From DATFDN01 sp963756545 (lineage in GTDB: Bacteria; Pseudomonadota; Alphaproteobacteria; Acetobacterales; Acetobacteraceae): a DNA stretch of 64,000 nt. The translations under genes and the position numbers were made by a program. The first letter of the stretch is position 1. Each line of letters begins with the position of its first letter. Below are positions 10,666 to 20,926 of the stretch, piece by piece. Where the stretch lies: contig CAVWNY010000001.1 of assembly GCA_963756545.1 (NCBI GenBank), positions 990,652-1,054,651 of the forward strand. Direction: 5' to 3'. Below the pieces are notes generated by a model. That model was not told where the DNA came from. It made no database searches and saw nothing but the letters and a program-made list of their open reading frames with translations.

Positions 10666-11598
10666 GGCCTGTCGTCAATTGAGCCAAATTGCGCTGGCGG
10701 CGAGGTAGACGGCAGCGAGGAAGTTGCGCGCGGTCTTATCATAGCGTGTGGCGATGGCGCGGAACTGCTTGAGTTTGGCGAAGAAGTTCTCGATCAGGTG
10801 GCGTTCCTTGTAGACATGGCGATCGAATCTCGCGGGGCACCCGGCGATTAGCCTTTGGCGGGATTACCACGGTCTTGCCCGCTTCCGCCAGCGGCTCAAT
10901 GACCCGCTCGTCGGCGTCGGAATAGCCTTGGCGGCGATGAACGCGTCGGCCTGCCCTATCCCGGCGACGGGCGGTCGGCACCCACCAGGTCGTGCGCCTC
11001 GCCACCGGTCAGATGGAAACCGACCGGATTGCCGAGCGCATCGACCATGGTATAAATCTTGGTGCTCAATCCGCCCCGCGAGCGCCCGATGGCTTGGTCC
11101 TCATCGTCTTTTTTTTAGCGCCTGCACTGTGCTGATGGGCTCACACAATGGTGCTGTCGAGCATCGCGTATTCGTTGTCGGCATCGGCGGCGAGATGCTG
11201 AAACAGCCGTTTCCAGAGCCCGGATTTCGCCCAGCGGCTGAAACGCCGATGGGTGTTCTTCCAGTCGCCGAAGCGATCCGGAAGATCGCGCCAGGGAATA
11301 CCGGCTCGGTAGCGGTAGAGTATCGCTTCAACGAACAGGCGGTTGTCCGCCGCGGTCACGCCGACCCACCCCTCGCTTCCCGGCAACAGGTCCTTGATCC
11401 GGTCCCACTGGTCGTCGCGAAGTCCGTAGCGGCGCATCGGTCAGCTCCCCAAAGCTGACCGCCTGCGAATCGGAAGACCCGCCGCGCCGGAATCGGCTAT
11501 TTCGTCACGTGATGCTGATTACCGCCAAATGTAAAAATCCGAACTCACCAAGCAGGCGCGGAATTGGGAAGCGACTGGTAGGAGTTGACGACAGGCCC
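10665..11598 (-). mobile_element. IS5-family (IS427-type) insertion sequence, copy 2
   Basis: The element starts GGGCCTGTCGTCAATTG at 10665 and ends with TTGACGACAGGCCC at 11598, flanked by TA on both sides (10663-10664 and 11599-11600). It entered the TA inside the stop-codon region of the upstream methyltransferase. The first part of its transposase is intact; the second carries extra frame changes. Confidence 0.87.
10690..11437 (-). pseudogene. IS427-type transposase, copy 2
   Basis: The first frame starts ATG at 11437: MRRYGLRDDQWDRIKDLLPG, DRFGDWKNTHRRFSRWAKSG, then NEYAMLDSTIV. The A8 slippage run lies at 11109-11116 on the minus strand, where a -1 shift should join it to the DDE frame. 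That frame is damaged: DADERVIEPLAEAGKTVVIP and ANRRVPREI survive, but frame changes near 10830 and 10945 break the rest. It is non-functional unless complemented. Confidence 0.75.
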
Positions 11599-11657
11599 TA
11601 GATGTCTAGTCCGGGGATTTGATGGTGCACTTTCCTCACGTGAGTGGAAGGAGCACT

Positions 11658-12390
11658 ATGGGCCAGGTTCTACGCGGCAGAGCCACGACGACGGAGGCCG
11701 TCCGTCGAGCCATACAAGGAAGTCAAGAGAGCCTGAGGGCGCTGGCCACGCGCTATGGCAAAAACCCCAAGACGGTTGCGAAGTGGCGCGGCCGCACCAC
11801 AACCCCTGATCGCCCAACTGGCCGAAAGACTGTCGTTCGACGATCCTGTACCGCCGAAGACGAGGCCATGGTCATCGCATTCCGCAAACATACGCTGCTC
11901 CCACTCGACGACTGCCTCTATGCGCTGCAAATGAGCCTCTGCACCCTCGACACGATCCTCTCTGCATCGGTATATGGAGCGGCATGGCATGGCATGGTTG
12001 CCGGATGTTGGAGGCAACAAGCCCGCCAAAAAGGAGTTCAAGCCTTACTCGATCGGCTGCTTCCACATCGATATCGCCGAGGTGCAAGCGGCCGGGGGCG
12101 AAGTGTTTCTCTTCGTCGGCATCAACCGGGCCCGGCGCGTTACCTCATCAGGCTGGTCGACAAAGCCAATCGAGTTACTGCGTCGACCTTCCCACCGAGT
12201 TGATCGCCGCCGTGCCCTACAAGATCCACACGGTGCTGACCGACAACGGTATCCAGTTCCGCTTTCCCCGCGCTACGCCGACGGGCAGCCGACGGGCTAA
12301 CCGCGCAGTTCGCCACGCACATGTTCGGCCTACGCTGTCGCGGGACCCCGCATCCAGCATCGCTGCACCAAGGTCAATCATCCTTGGACC
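11658..12390 (+). pseudogene. IS481 transposase, 5' part
   Basis: The start ATG follows AAGGAG with a 5-nt gap (GGAAGGAGCACTATG). It reads MGQVLRGRATTTEAVRRAIQ, then SLRALATRYGKNPKTVAKWR (HTH) and HTLLPLDDCLYALQ. After about 11950 the integrase-core part is in other frames: KPYSIGCFHIDIAEVQAAGG, then AAVPYKIHTVLTDNGIQFRF and FGLRCR. The gene stops at KVNHPWT (12390), where IS110 begins; the remainder is at 14261. Even without the insertion, several frame changes would inactivate it. Confidence 0.82.
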
Positions 12391-12499
12391 ACGGATGAGG
12401 TTGAACAGTCCCCTTCGCGTGATCCGATGCTATTTTCCGGTTGCCCATGGGTGACCGCGCGGCAAAGGGCCGGGCGCGAGGGGAGAAAGTCCGGCCGCG

Positions 12500-13977
12500 C
12501 AGCCTCAGCGTCGCTCCTCTTTTGCGGCGCCCGTCGTCCCCTCGGCCCGAGTTCGCGTCCAGCCGTCGGTTGCCGGCGATAGGCAGTCTCGGCCTGCTCA
12601 GCTCTGCGCTCTTTCCTCAAGCAGGTGCGGGCGAAAAACGTGCACGATGGGCGGTCCGCGCTGACCTCGGCGGGCCGGCTGGCCGGAGCGCAGTTCGAGA
12701 TCGCGCAGCTTCTTGGCGTGCAGCGCCGGTCGCACCCAGGCGTAGTTCTCGCCCCGCCGGAGCAGGTGCCGAGGATGACCGCGAGCTTGCGCGCGACGGC
12801 GACTGCGGCGATATGGTTGCCGCGTCGACGAGCGATCCGGCTTCGAAGAAGGACCGCGATAGAGTTCCAGGGTCCACGCACGGCCTGCCAGGCGGCCTCT
12901 GCCAGCATGGTGCACGCGTGCGTCCGACCCTGCTTGGTGATCCGCCCGTGCCGGGCCACCCCCTCGCCGGACTGATGCACGCTCGGGTTCAAGCCGAGAT
13001 AGGCAACCAGCTTGTCAGGGCCGGCGAAGCGGTCGATGGGGCCGATCGCCGCCAGCAACCCGATGGCGATCACAATGTCGATGCCCGGGATGGTCCTAAG
13101 TCGCTTCACATCGGGGTCGGCCAGCGTGTCGCGCGCGAGCTCGCGTTCCACGGGTCCACGGAATCCTCGCTAGAGGCGATCGTGCTCGCGCAGGTGCCGC
13201 GCTATAGCCATCCTCCTCATCGGACGGCAAGGGTTGGGCCAGTTTCGGTCGCGCTCGGTGTCGAGGCCGTGAAAGCAGTCGCAGCGTGCACTTCCTCGCC
13301 CTGGCCGACCTCGTCAGCGCTCTGGTCAAGGCCAAACGCCGAGAGCAGCTTGCGCGGGAAGCCCCGGTTCTATTTGCGGCTGCCCGCGCTGCTGATCGTC
13401 GATGAGATCGGCTATCTGCCGGTCGTCCCCGGCGGCGGCAACTTGTCTTCCAGCTGGTTAAACACCCGCTGGCCTTGCAGCGGCTACGCCGCCGGACCTT
13501 GCCAGCTACCGCCCGCTATGAACGCGGCGCGATGATCCTCACCTCCAACCGCGGCTTCGCCGAGTGGGGCGAGGTGTTCGGCGACCCGGTTGTCGCCACC
13601 GCCCTGCTGGACCGCCTCCTGCACCAGCCCGTTGTCGTCCAGATCGAGGGCGCCAGTTACCGCCTCCGACAGCATGCCGATCTCGTGCCCGAGCATATCC
13701 GCTCCAAAGCTCTCATCCGAGCAGGTCGGCGTGCGGGCATGGCGGCACGAGGTAGGCGTGAGATCGATTGGATGATGGTCTTCAAGCGAGCACGCTGGCG
13801 CACAATCTGGTTGCGTCGTGTAACTTGCCGACGCAGGGCCAGGGTCCGCTGATCTGGCACCCAGACCTCGGGCAGGAAGTTACTGGCGTAAAGCCGCGCC
13901 AGCACGGTTGCGTTGATCACGTCGGTCTTGATGCGCGCTTCCGCGATCAGCTGCACCTGGCGCGGGTTGGCGATCAC
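12500..13977 (-). pseudogene. IS110 transposase, split and 5'-deleted
   Basis: The 5' part (about 13725-13977) reads VIANPRQVQLIAEARIKTD, NATVLARLYASNFLPEVWVP and RLKTIIQSI. The first 70 or so residues, which carry the first Asp of the DEDD site, are missing. The 3' part (about 12500-13200) reads ELARDTLADPDVKRLRTIPG, LVAYLGLNPSVHQSGEGVAR and GRTHACTMLAEAAWQAVRGP, the Transposase_20 domain. Frame changes follow near 12860 and 12620. In IS110 enzymes the N-terminal DEDD and C-terminal Ser act together, so this copy is dead. Confidence 0.8.
13205..13722 (+). pseudogene. IS21 helper ATPase IstB, fragment
   Basis: VHFLALADLVSALVKAK-like sequence, then RFYLRLPALLIVDEIGYLPV (Walker B) and YERGAMILTSNRGFAEWGEV, VVATALLDRLLHQPVVVQIE and RQHADLVPEHIRSKALI are the C-terminal two thirds of IstB. 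The Walker A part and the partner IstA are absent. Frame changes near 13360 and 13450 break it. It lies within the IS110 transposase gene, so it is the youngest layer of this nest or was carried in by a later rearrangement. Confidence 0.8.
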
Positions 13978-14058
13978 CGAAGGGAGCTGGCGGGCGGAGC
14001 CGCATCAGGTTCCGGCAGGCAAAGCCTGCTGGAATATGCGACGGAGGGAACACGGTAA

Positions 14059-14189
14059 CTACGGATCCGCGCTTACAGCGCACCCGGGCAAGCCGCGGGG
14101 CAGCGGCCAGATAACGGCTCGGGCTCGCAGCCCATGGTTCAAGGGTCGGCCTGCCCGCACTCGCATGCTCCCAGCGCCCCGTGTCCCGG
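14059..14189 (-). ncRNA. candidate IS110 bridge RNA region, copy A
   Basis: This non-coding segment lies upstream of the IS110 transposase, where IS110-group elements encode the bridge RNA that selects target and donor DNA. It shares an ordered series of blocks with 26563-26687, upstream of a different IS110: CTACGGAT, GCGGCCAGATA, CGGCCTGCCC and TGTCCCGG. Spacings are 44, 44 and 35 here against 42, 42 and 33 there. Conservation without coding content suggests a functional RNA. No expression or folding data are available. Confidence 0.42.
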
Positions 14190-14260
14190 ATGGTGTCACC
14201 ATAACGCCGACCGGCCCGGGTCAGCTGAACATCAAGGCGCCAAAGCCGCCATGCCGGTTT

Positions 14261-14493
14261 AACGGACAGGTCGAGAGATGAGCCGGACTATCAAAGAAGC
14301 CGTCGTCCAGCGCTACCAATATGACAGCCACGAGCCGCTTGCGGAGCATCTCGATCTCTTTGTCCGCGCCTACGATTTCGGCCGTCGCCTGAAGACCCTC
14401 AAAGGTGTCAGGCCTCACGAGTTCATCTGCCAGCGCTGGACGAAAGAGCCGAAACGGTTCACCCTCAATCCGCGCCATCAAATCCGGGGCTAA
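14261..14493 (+). pseudogene. IS481 transposase, 3' part
   Basis: The reading resumes as NGQVERMSRTIKEAVVQRY, then YDFGRRLKTLKGVRPHEFIC and ends FTLNPRHQIRG. Joined to KVNHPWT at 12390 it restores the family motif HPWTNGQVERM, with the catalytic Glu. This shows the insertion point to the base. Confidence 0.88.
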
Positions 14494-14497
14494 ACAC

Positions 14498-15273
14498 CTA
14501 GCTGCGGATCTCCGTTTCGGCGACGTGCAGGCCTTTTTTGAAGACAAGAACCTCATTGTAGGCGGCGCGGATGCCCTGCGATAGGTCGTCGACGACCAAC
14601 AGCGCGCCCCGCAGGTTGCCGCAGCCAGCGAGGTAGGCGCACGCGTCGTAACCCCAGTCCAAGGTCACCAGCGCCCCGTCGGCGTTGACCGGATCGCCGT
14701 GAAAAGCCGGGGGCTTCCGATGCCTGACTTCACCATTGACAAGCTCGGCCCGGCGCTCGCTGGGCTGCGACAAATGGACCATCGGCACCGTCGTCGCGCA
14801 TAACCCGCCCCTCTTCAACACCCGCTCGATCTCACGGATGGCCAGATCGGGACGGAAGATGTGTTCGAAGACGTGCTGCGCCAGAAAAAGGTCGAAGACC
14901 TCGTCGTCGAACGTCATGTTTTCAATATTCTGGTTGGTTGCGCCCTCGACGAAATGGGCACCCCCAGGCGCGGTGTTGAAGTCGAAGTACGAGAACGTGT
15001 AACTTTTATTGGTGGTGCGCAGCTTGCTGCTCACCCCCCGCCGACCGGCGAGCATTCATGGATCGCCAAGTCCTTCCAGTCCGGGCCGTGCATGTTCAAG
15101 GCCACCATCAGGGCGCGTTCCCGCGGCAGGGAATGGCAGCGGGTGCATGCGAAACTGTCGCGCAACCAACTGTCCCTGGCGACAAACAACGCGTCTGGTC
15201 CGCAGATCGGGCAGTTGCCTTTGACTTCCAAAAACGTCGCTCCTCCCGTGCCCATCAGACTGCTCCGGGCCAC
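14498..15273 (-). pseudogene. zinc-ribbon class I methyltransferase, one frameshift
   Basis: The N-terminal part (from 15273) has NCPICGPDALFV and SFACTRCHSLPRERALMVAL, a four-Cys ribbon typical of type-11 methyltransferases in glycan clusters. Near 15040 the frame changes and continues KLRTTNKSYTFSYFDFNTAP, then FDDEVFDLFLAQHVFEHIFR and REIERVLKRGGLCATTVPMV. The usual SAM motif I is blurred by the shift. Its stop TAG at 14498-14500 uses bases of the IS481 target duplication; before the insertions it would have been TAA. It overlaps the downstream end of the GT2-WbsX gene by 19 bases. Confidence 0.75.
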
Positions 15274-18003
15274 TGAATTATAGCATCTCTGATGACCTCC
15301 AACCAGCCGTGGCCGTAGGCAAGATCAGGTTCAAGATGGGCGCCTTCCGCCCACTCGTTCCAGGCGTTAACGAACACCATGCGCTGGTCGCCGACGAACA
15401 GTCTCCGGCATTCGGCAATCTTCTCCTCGACGTAGAACTTGAACGCCTCAGGACAGCCATTATCGAACGATGTGCCCTTCAAGGGTTGCCGCGCTGTGTT
15501 GTCCCACGAGGGAAACACGCCCGGATAGCGTGGCCAGCCGACCCCCGCGCGCAGAATTGCCCTTTGGATAGTTTGCTCGTAGTCATACCGATGCCCAGCC
15601 CATCCATCCTTCAGGATGTCGCGGGAGTCGGACGCGGGCTCGGCCAAGCCATGCGGCGGAAATTCGACCGAGGCGTCAAAGCCGTAGGCGCGCGGATCAA
15701 CCTTTCCGCCAAACAACTCCATGCTCTCGACGAAAACCACATGCAAGTCCACCCCCAGTTCCGATAGCGCCCGCGCCCGAAACCGCGCAACCAAATTCGC
15801 CACTTCCGGTATAATCATCGGCCGGTAAATCAGAAATAGGGGACGCTTATTGACGGTAAGGTAGCGCGAGTCGCGCGCCGCCCTGAGCAGGTCCTGCAAG
15901 ACCCCCTCAATCGTATCCGCATCGTAACGTTGCTGGAGCAGCACTTCCCGATCGCCGCCGTCCCACCGCCTGCTCCAGTTCTCGTTTGCCCAGCATAAGC
16001 AGAATTTGAGCGCGATATCTGGCTTGCCAAGAATGGTTTCCAGCGGTCGCGACAAGAACGGCTTGCCGTCAAAGTTGTAGTAGTAGATGCAAACCCCTTC
16101 CAGTTCATACCGGCGGAGGAGGTTTGCCTGTTCATGATAGACCTGCGGCACGCGCAGGTCATAGAACCCGAGATCAGCGGGCAGATGGGGTTGATAGTGG
16201 TCGCGGTAACTCGGCAACGCCTTGGAGACGTTGGTCCACTCGGTAAAGCCTTTCCCCCACCAAAGATCATTCTCAGGAATCGGATGGAACTGCGGAAGGT
16301 AAAAGGCTATCACCCGCACGCGGTTCATCTCCGCGAGCTGGTCGTGCCATTTGGCGAACACCCGGTGCTGGTTTCGCACGATGCGCTGCATTTTCAGCCC
16401 GTGGTCGGCCATCGTTACGCTGAGATGGTGGACTGCGACCGCTTCGGGGAGGTAGCGGATGCGATAACCCTTTGCTGCGATGCGCAGGCACAGATCCTGA
16501 TCCTCGCAATACGCCGGCGCCAGGTCGTCATCGAACAGGATTTCTCCCAGCAACGAACGCCGCGCCATCAGCGCCGCACCGGACACGTAATCCACGTCGC
16601 GGGCATAATTGTAGTCCGGATCAGAAGGGGACCCAAACACGCCGACCATCTCCGTGGCCGCGTGTGCCGCGATCGCGCAGCCAGCTTCTTGAAGGCGCCC
16701 GTTGGGGAAAAAATCTTCGGCCCGACCACTCCCAGCGTCTGGTCGCACTCCAGCGCGCGGCAGAGCACATCGATCGTGCCCTCGCACACCTGAGCATCAT
16801 TGTTCAACAGCATCAAGAATTCGCCGCGACACGCGGCTAGCAATGCATTGCAGTTGCGCAGAAAATTGAGGTTCGCGCGGTGGCGAACGTAGATCAGTCC
16901 AGGAATAGTGGCCAGCTTGCTCACTGCGGGATCCGTGGAACAGTCGTCGCCGACTATAACCTCGATCGGCGTTTTCGGATGGCTTCGAGCGATCGATTGC
17001 AGACATTCCAAGGTGACGCGGAACTCATTATAAACCGGTATGATTATCGAAACCTAGGGGCCGGGCTGTGGGGCACCGTGAACTTCGGCACGTTGTTCGG
17101 TGCGTCTAGGATTACGGGACGCACTTCCCGCTCGGCGACCGCCGCCAAACGCCGTGAGCGCGCGGCCTCCAGGCTGGCGCGTAGCCCTTCATAGCGCTCC
17201 CGGCCGGTTTGATGATGCGCGATCCGCACCCCGCCGGTTGGCGACGCGGACTGGACCGACAGCCCGACGGAGCGGCCGGTGGGGTTGAACGGCGATCGGC
17301 CTTCAGCGCGGCCGAACTCGAGATAGTGATACAACGGCGGCACGTTGGCTTTGGCGAGATCGCCAGACCCGTAATAATACCAGTCGGCGTCGAATTTCGG
17401 ACCCGGCAAGCGCCGCTCGAGGTCCCCAACGGCACAGAAATGGAGGAACGCGTCACGCCGTGACCGCGGGACGTCCGGGTAGCGCGATATGTAGAATTCC
17501 GTGTCGAAAAGCTGGCACGGCATGACGCAGGCATCATCAGGCGCTTCGATGAAATGACCGAGCGGCCCGGTGACAAAGCCATGGGCGTCGGGATTGGCGG
17601 AAATGTATTGCTCCTGCTCGAAATAGGGCGATGGTTGCACGGTTCCCCCGCGCAACGCCGCGACCAGCTCGTGGAGCCCGGCAATGCCCCGAGCGAACTT
17701 GCCGCGTTGTTGTTCGATATAGTCCAGCCTGATCAGAGGATGCGGCGAGCGCCGCTGCGCCATGCCTAACTGGATGAAATGAACCAACGGATCATCGCCC
17801 GACATCGCAACATCCGGGTTCTCTTGAAGGTACCAGCGCGCGTGGAAGTAGGGCGACAGGGGAGGGCGATCAAGCAGCCCCATGGTTTGATACACTGCAG
17901 CGAACTCGGCCACGTCGTGCCGACGCAATCCATAGCCGCGAAACAGGTACCGGAGATCGACGAACGGCGAGGCGAGCAATTCCCGAATATCTGCGCTTGT
18001 CAT
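15255..18003 (-). pseudogene. YPDV-module / GT2 / WbsX glycosyltransferase, two frameshifts
   Basis: A protein of about 910 residues in three collinear pieces. Piece 1 (18003-17044) begins MTSADIRELLASPFVDLRYL and carries several modules such as FHARWYLQENPDVAMSG and CQLFDTEFYISRYPDVPRSR. Piece 2 holds the GT2 core: VSIIIPVYNEF, TPIEVIVGDDCSTDPAVSKL, GEFLMLLNNDAQV. Piece 3 continues with GPK-FFPNGRLQEAGCAI, PAYCEDQDLCLRIAAKGYRI and a complete WbsX domain (VIAFYLPQFHPIPENDLWWG, FCLCWANENWSRRWDGGD, MVFVNAWNEWAEGAHLEPDL). Shifts lie near 17055 (in GGCCCC) and 16690. It probably assembles a surface glycan. It follows the GT4 gene with no gap. Confidence 0.8.
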
Positions 18004-19149
18004 TCAAGCAGCTCGCGTCGAAAGCTTCCGCTCTTCGGCGATATCGCGACCAGACAACCGGGCCGCCATCCGCAAGCCCACCGCACGGTTGCTACAGTTC
18101 AGGATCGCCGCGATGCGCGCTCGCCGGGCTATCGCTCGCCCGCGGGCAAAATCATTAATGACCGCCTTCAACAAGAACGCTGCGTGGTCGATGTCAGGCT
18201 CGGCCCATTGCTGCCCTTTGCCTTGCGGATAGTCGCCGTCGTTGACGTCGACAAGATGGTAATTGACCATCAGCGAACTGTCCTTGGTCATGTAGTCACG
18301 GTTCCCTGACCAGCCGGTGCCCAAGGCCAGCCGGCCGAGCCACATCGCTTCGGCCAGCCCGCGGCCAAATCCTTCCGAACGGTGGAGCGAGGCAAAACAG
18401 TCGACCGCGGACAGTAGGCTGAACGCCTCATGAGAGGTCAGGTTATTGGTCAAAACATGAACGTCACGCGGAAGGGACATTCCCATGACGGCATCGACAT
18501 TCGTCACCGCCGCGTCACCCGCCCGCATTTTCAAAACGAATTGGATGTCGTCAAACGGCAAGGATTTGCGCATGTGATGATACAGCTCGAGAATGCCTTC
18601 CGGGTTCTTGCGCTTCGGATAAGATTGCGTGTCGAAGAAGTTCAGAACAACGAATGCGGATTCGCGAATGCCGAAGTAGCGGCGGCCGAACAGGACGGGA
18701 TAGGATTTCTCGACCGCCTGGCCAACGTGATGGCTGCGAAGTCCGGCAGCATTGAGCGACGTGCGAACGAAATGCGACGGCGCCCAGATTTCGTCGAACA
18801 TTGCCAGCTTCGGCTTCCAGAGCTTGGGATAGACCGGCAACTCCCATACGGGCACAATAATGTTGTAGTCCGAACGAAAGTTCACGCCGCGCTCCGTCAG
18901 CGCGGTGCAAACCGGGTCGACTTCGTCGCCATTGATATGAAAGATGCGCACCCCATGATTATTCAGGTTCTGAATTTCGTTCGGTGACACGAGCTGCCGG
19001 AAATCAACATCCGATCGTTCTGAATGCCGAAAGATATCGTAGAATTTGGCGTCGACCCCGACCGCGGTCAAAGCCGAATACCCGGCGCGCACCTGTTCGC
19101 CCATGCCGATGGATGAAAACGGGTGCCCTGCCACCGCTACAGCCGTCAT
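18004..19149 (-). CDS. glycosyltransferase, GT4/GT1-type
   Basis: A 381-residue intact protein. I chose MTAVAVAGHPFSSIGMGEQV at 19149, because the GPFSSxGMGEQ-type opening is usual for these enzymes and the upstream in-frame extension overlaps the preceding gene. The C-terminal GT-B half has FVLKMRAGDAAVTNVDAVMG, LLSAVDCFASLHRSEGFGRG and LAEAMWLGRLALGTGWSGNR, where the E-GFGR-LAEAM motif binds the nucleotide sugar. It sits in a minus-strand operon behind the 19161 gene (11-bp gap), and its stop touches the ATG of the GT2-WbsX gene. It acts in the cytoplasm on a surface glycan. It is one of the few intact genes in this locus. Confidence 0.9.
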   Translation of the reverse strand: MTAVAVAGHPFSSIGMGEQVRAGYSALTAVGVDAKFYDIFRHSERSDVDFRQLVSPNEIQNLNNHGVRIFHINGDEVDPVCTALTERGVNFRSDYNIIVPVWELPVYPKLWKPKLAMFDEIWAPSHFVRTSLNAAGLRSHHVGQAVEKSYPVLFGRRYFGIRESAFVVLNFFDTQSYPKRKNPEGILELYHHMRKSLPFDDIQFVLKMRAGDAAVTNVDAVMGMSLPRDVHVLTNNLTSHEAFSLLSAVDCFASLHRSEGFGRGLAEAMWLGRLALGTGWSGNRDYMTKDSSLMVNYHLVDVNDGDYPQGKGQQWAEPDIDHAAFLLKAVINDFARGRAIARRARIAAILNCSNRAVGLRMAARLSGRDIAEERKLSTRAA

Positions 19150-19160
19150 ACGGCGCCCCG

Positions 19161-19697
19161 TCACAGATCGGTCGGGTGCAGGGCTTTGATCAGCGCCAAC
19201 ATGGCGTCCGAAAGGTCTCCAGCGGGAAGCCGCCCTTCTCGGCGGCCGGTTGTGAGGTAGTGATCGGCCACGCTGGCGACATGTCCCTCGGCGAGACCTT
19301 TTGCCACGTCCGGGTAGGTAGACAGGTACCATTCCTCATCGACCGGCGCCGCTTGCCGCGGGCAGGCCTGCCGCCGTTCAAAAAAACCGTGACTGATAAA
19401 ATGCGTTTTCAAGTCGGCAATTTCGCCGGATTCCGCCGCGCGTTTCAGATCTGGATAGCGCTCGCGATAGTATCGTTCATCATAGGCTATTTCACCCGCA
19501 GCAAGGCCGATCAGGCACCGCAACAAATCCAGGCTGACTAGCACCTTGCGCGGCCCGCCAAACTTGTCGGTAGGCGTGTCTATATAGTCTAGAAAATCGT
19601 CGAGCACCGGAAAAAACTGGTGTGACGGTAGGTCGTCTAAAGCGGCACCAACCGATTGGGATACCGATCGGCGCTGTTCCCTAACCGATTTGTTCAT
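19161..19697 (-). CDS. YPDV-module protein of unknown function
   Basis: A 178-residue intact protein starting MNKSVREQRRSVSQSVGAA. A good ribosome binding site, AGGAGG, lies 5 nt before the ATG. It contains two modules of the type found in the neighbouring glycosyltransferases, IAYDERYYRERYPDLKRAAE and VDEEWYLSTYPDVAKGLAEG, but no transferase domain. It is the first gene of the minus-strand operon leading into GT4 and GT2-WbsX. The modules may mediate complex formation or acceptor binding; that is inference. Confidence 0.75.
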   Translation of the reverse strand: MNKSVREQRRSVSQSVGAALDDLPSHQFFPVLDDFLDYIDTPTDKFGGPRKVLVSLDLLRCLIGLAAGEIAYDERYYRERYPDLKRAAESGEIADLKTHFISHGFFERRQACPRQAAPVDEEWYLSTYPDVAKGLAEGHVASVADHYLTTGRREGRLPAGDLSDAMLALIKALHPTDL

Positions 19698-19762
19698 TCT
19701 GCCTCCTGACAGCTCTCAGCGTGTGAGGGATAATACACCTAGCATCCGTCAAGACAACTGGC

Positions 19763-20874
19763 ATGAAGGGGATCAACAAATTGATAAATTGCAAACTGCC
19801 GAGACGGCACCTGTTCAAGGCGTCCTTGGCGTCATCGCCGATTTTGCTGCATGGCGGCTCGTTGGTTAATGTTGCGGATTTTCCGGACGCTATCGGTGAT
19901 GGCGAAGCCGACGCGACAGTGGCCTTGAACCGTGCCGCGCAAGCCCTTCCCGAAAACGGCGTGCTGTACCTGCCCCGGGGCCGTACCGGATCACCCGTCC
20001 CCTCACACTGAAATCGACCACGACCCTCACAGGACCAGAGGCGACGATCTTCAGCGTGGCTGACACCAGTTCATCCGAAAGCCACCCGCTGGTCAGTAAT
20101 GTGGGGCAGGATGACGCGGTCACGCGCGACCATGACATCACCGTGGAGAATATCGCGTTCGAATACCTCGGATCCGTTACAGGCGGGTCTCACGCAATCG
20201 AGTTGCGGAAAGTGAAGGGTGTGGTCGTCAAAGGATGTTGGTTTCTAGGTGGCGACAACGGCACAGCCCTTGTGGCGTGTCGGGACACCAACGTCGCAGA
20301 CTGCGTTGCGCAAGGGACGCTGAATTGCGCGTTCGACCACTGGGAGGGCACCAGCCGATGCGTTGTGCGCAACTGCGTCGCACTATGCACGGAGGGGTAT
20401 GGCATCTTATTCACCGGCGTCGGCGCGGACCGAACGATCATCAACAGGCGAGCGATCTGACCGCGACGGACAACGTCATTCGCTTTCCCACGCAGGCTGG
20501 GATCTGGCATGCTCGCTGTCGCAATATTCTTCCGTTTCGAACATCAAGCTGTATCGCAATCGTGTCTACGGCTGCGAAGAAAAACCCATGGCATCGGCGC
20601 CACCGGCGCCGTCGACGATTTTCGCGTATCGGACAACCTCATTGCAGGCGTTCAAGGCGGGCAAGCGTTGTTCACTCGGCCGGACACTTGGAACCGGCCA
20701 CGCAATATCCGTTTCTCGGGCAACCGCCTGGCCTGGTGCAGCACGCAAGATACGGCGCTCATCCAGGCCCTGGGCGACGATATCGAAATCGCCCATAACC
20801 GTGCGATCGGCGGGCACTATCCTTCGCTGCTCTCGACGGATGGAAAAGCTCAGGCTGCAAGCGACAACCTGTAA
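19763..20874 (+). pseudogene. right-handed beta-helix protein, three frameshifts
   Basis: It starts MKGINKLINCKLPRRHLFKA, resembling a twin-arginine or other export signal (RRHLFKASLASSPILL). NVADFPDAIGDGEADATVAL is a pectate-lyase-superfamily opening, although the following ALPENGVLYLPRG shifts frame. The helix continues RDHDITVENIAFEYLGSV, CAFDHWEGTSRCVVRNCVAL, GYGILFTGVGADRTI and, after another shift, RVSDNLIAGVQGGQALFTRP. The same domain opens the adhesin at 30575, so the two are paralogues. The product would be extracellular, either a glycan lyase or an adhesin. It is divergent from the 19161 operon with a 65-bp shared upstream region. Confidence 0.72.
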
Positions 20875-20926
20875 CCTCAATCTTGGCAGCTTCGCGCCAT
20901 GTCAGCCAAGGTTCGCGGCCAGAACC

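Larger units (their letters stand above)
12391..14260 (-). mobile_element. IS110-family element inside IS481, itself split by an IS21 fragment
   Basis: This 1,870-bp block interrupts the IS481 transposase between TGGACC (12390) and AACGGACAGG (14261). It carries an IS110 transposase on the minus strand, broken by an istB fragment on the plus strand. The left non-coding end (14040-14260) resembles that of the IS110 at 25.8-26.7 kb. No clear target duplication is seen, as is common for IS110. Confidence 0.78.
11602..14496 (+). mobile_element. IS481-family element, split by IS110
   Basis: The termini match as inverted repeats: ATGTCTAGTCCGGGGATTTG at 11602 and, reading inward from 14496, TGTTTAGCCCCGGATTTGAT. 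A 5-bp duplication CCTAG lies at 11597-11601 and 14497-14501. The left copy overlaps the end of the IS427-type element, so IS481 entered after it. Its transposase gene is split into 11658-12390 and 14261-14493. Confidence 0.85.

Noticed and set aside
12441..13535. A 364-codon plus-strand frame
   Set aside because: Most of it is antisense to the IS110 transposase; only the last part overlaps the istB fragment, in a different frame.
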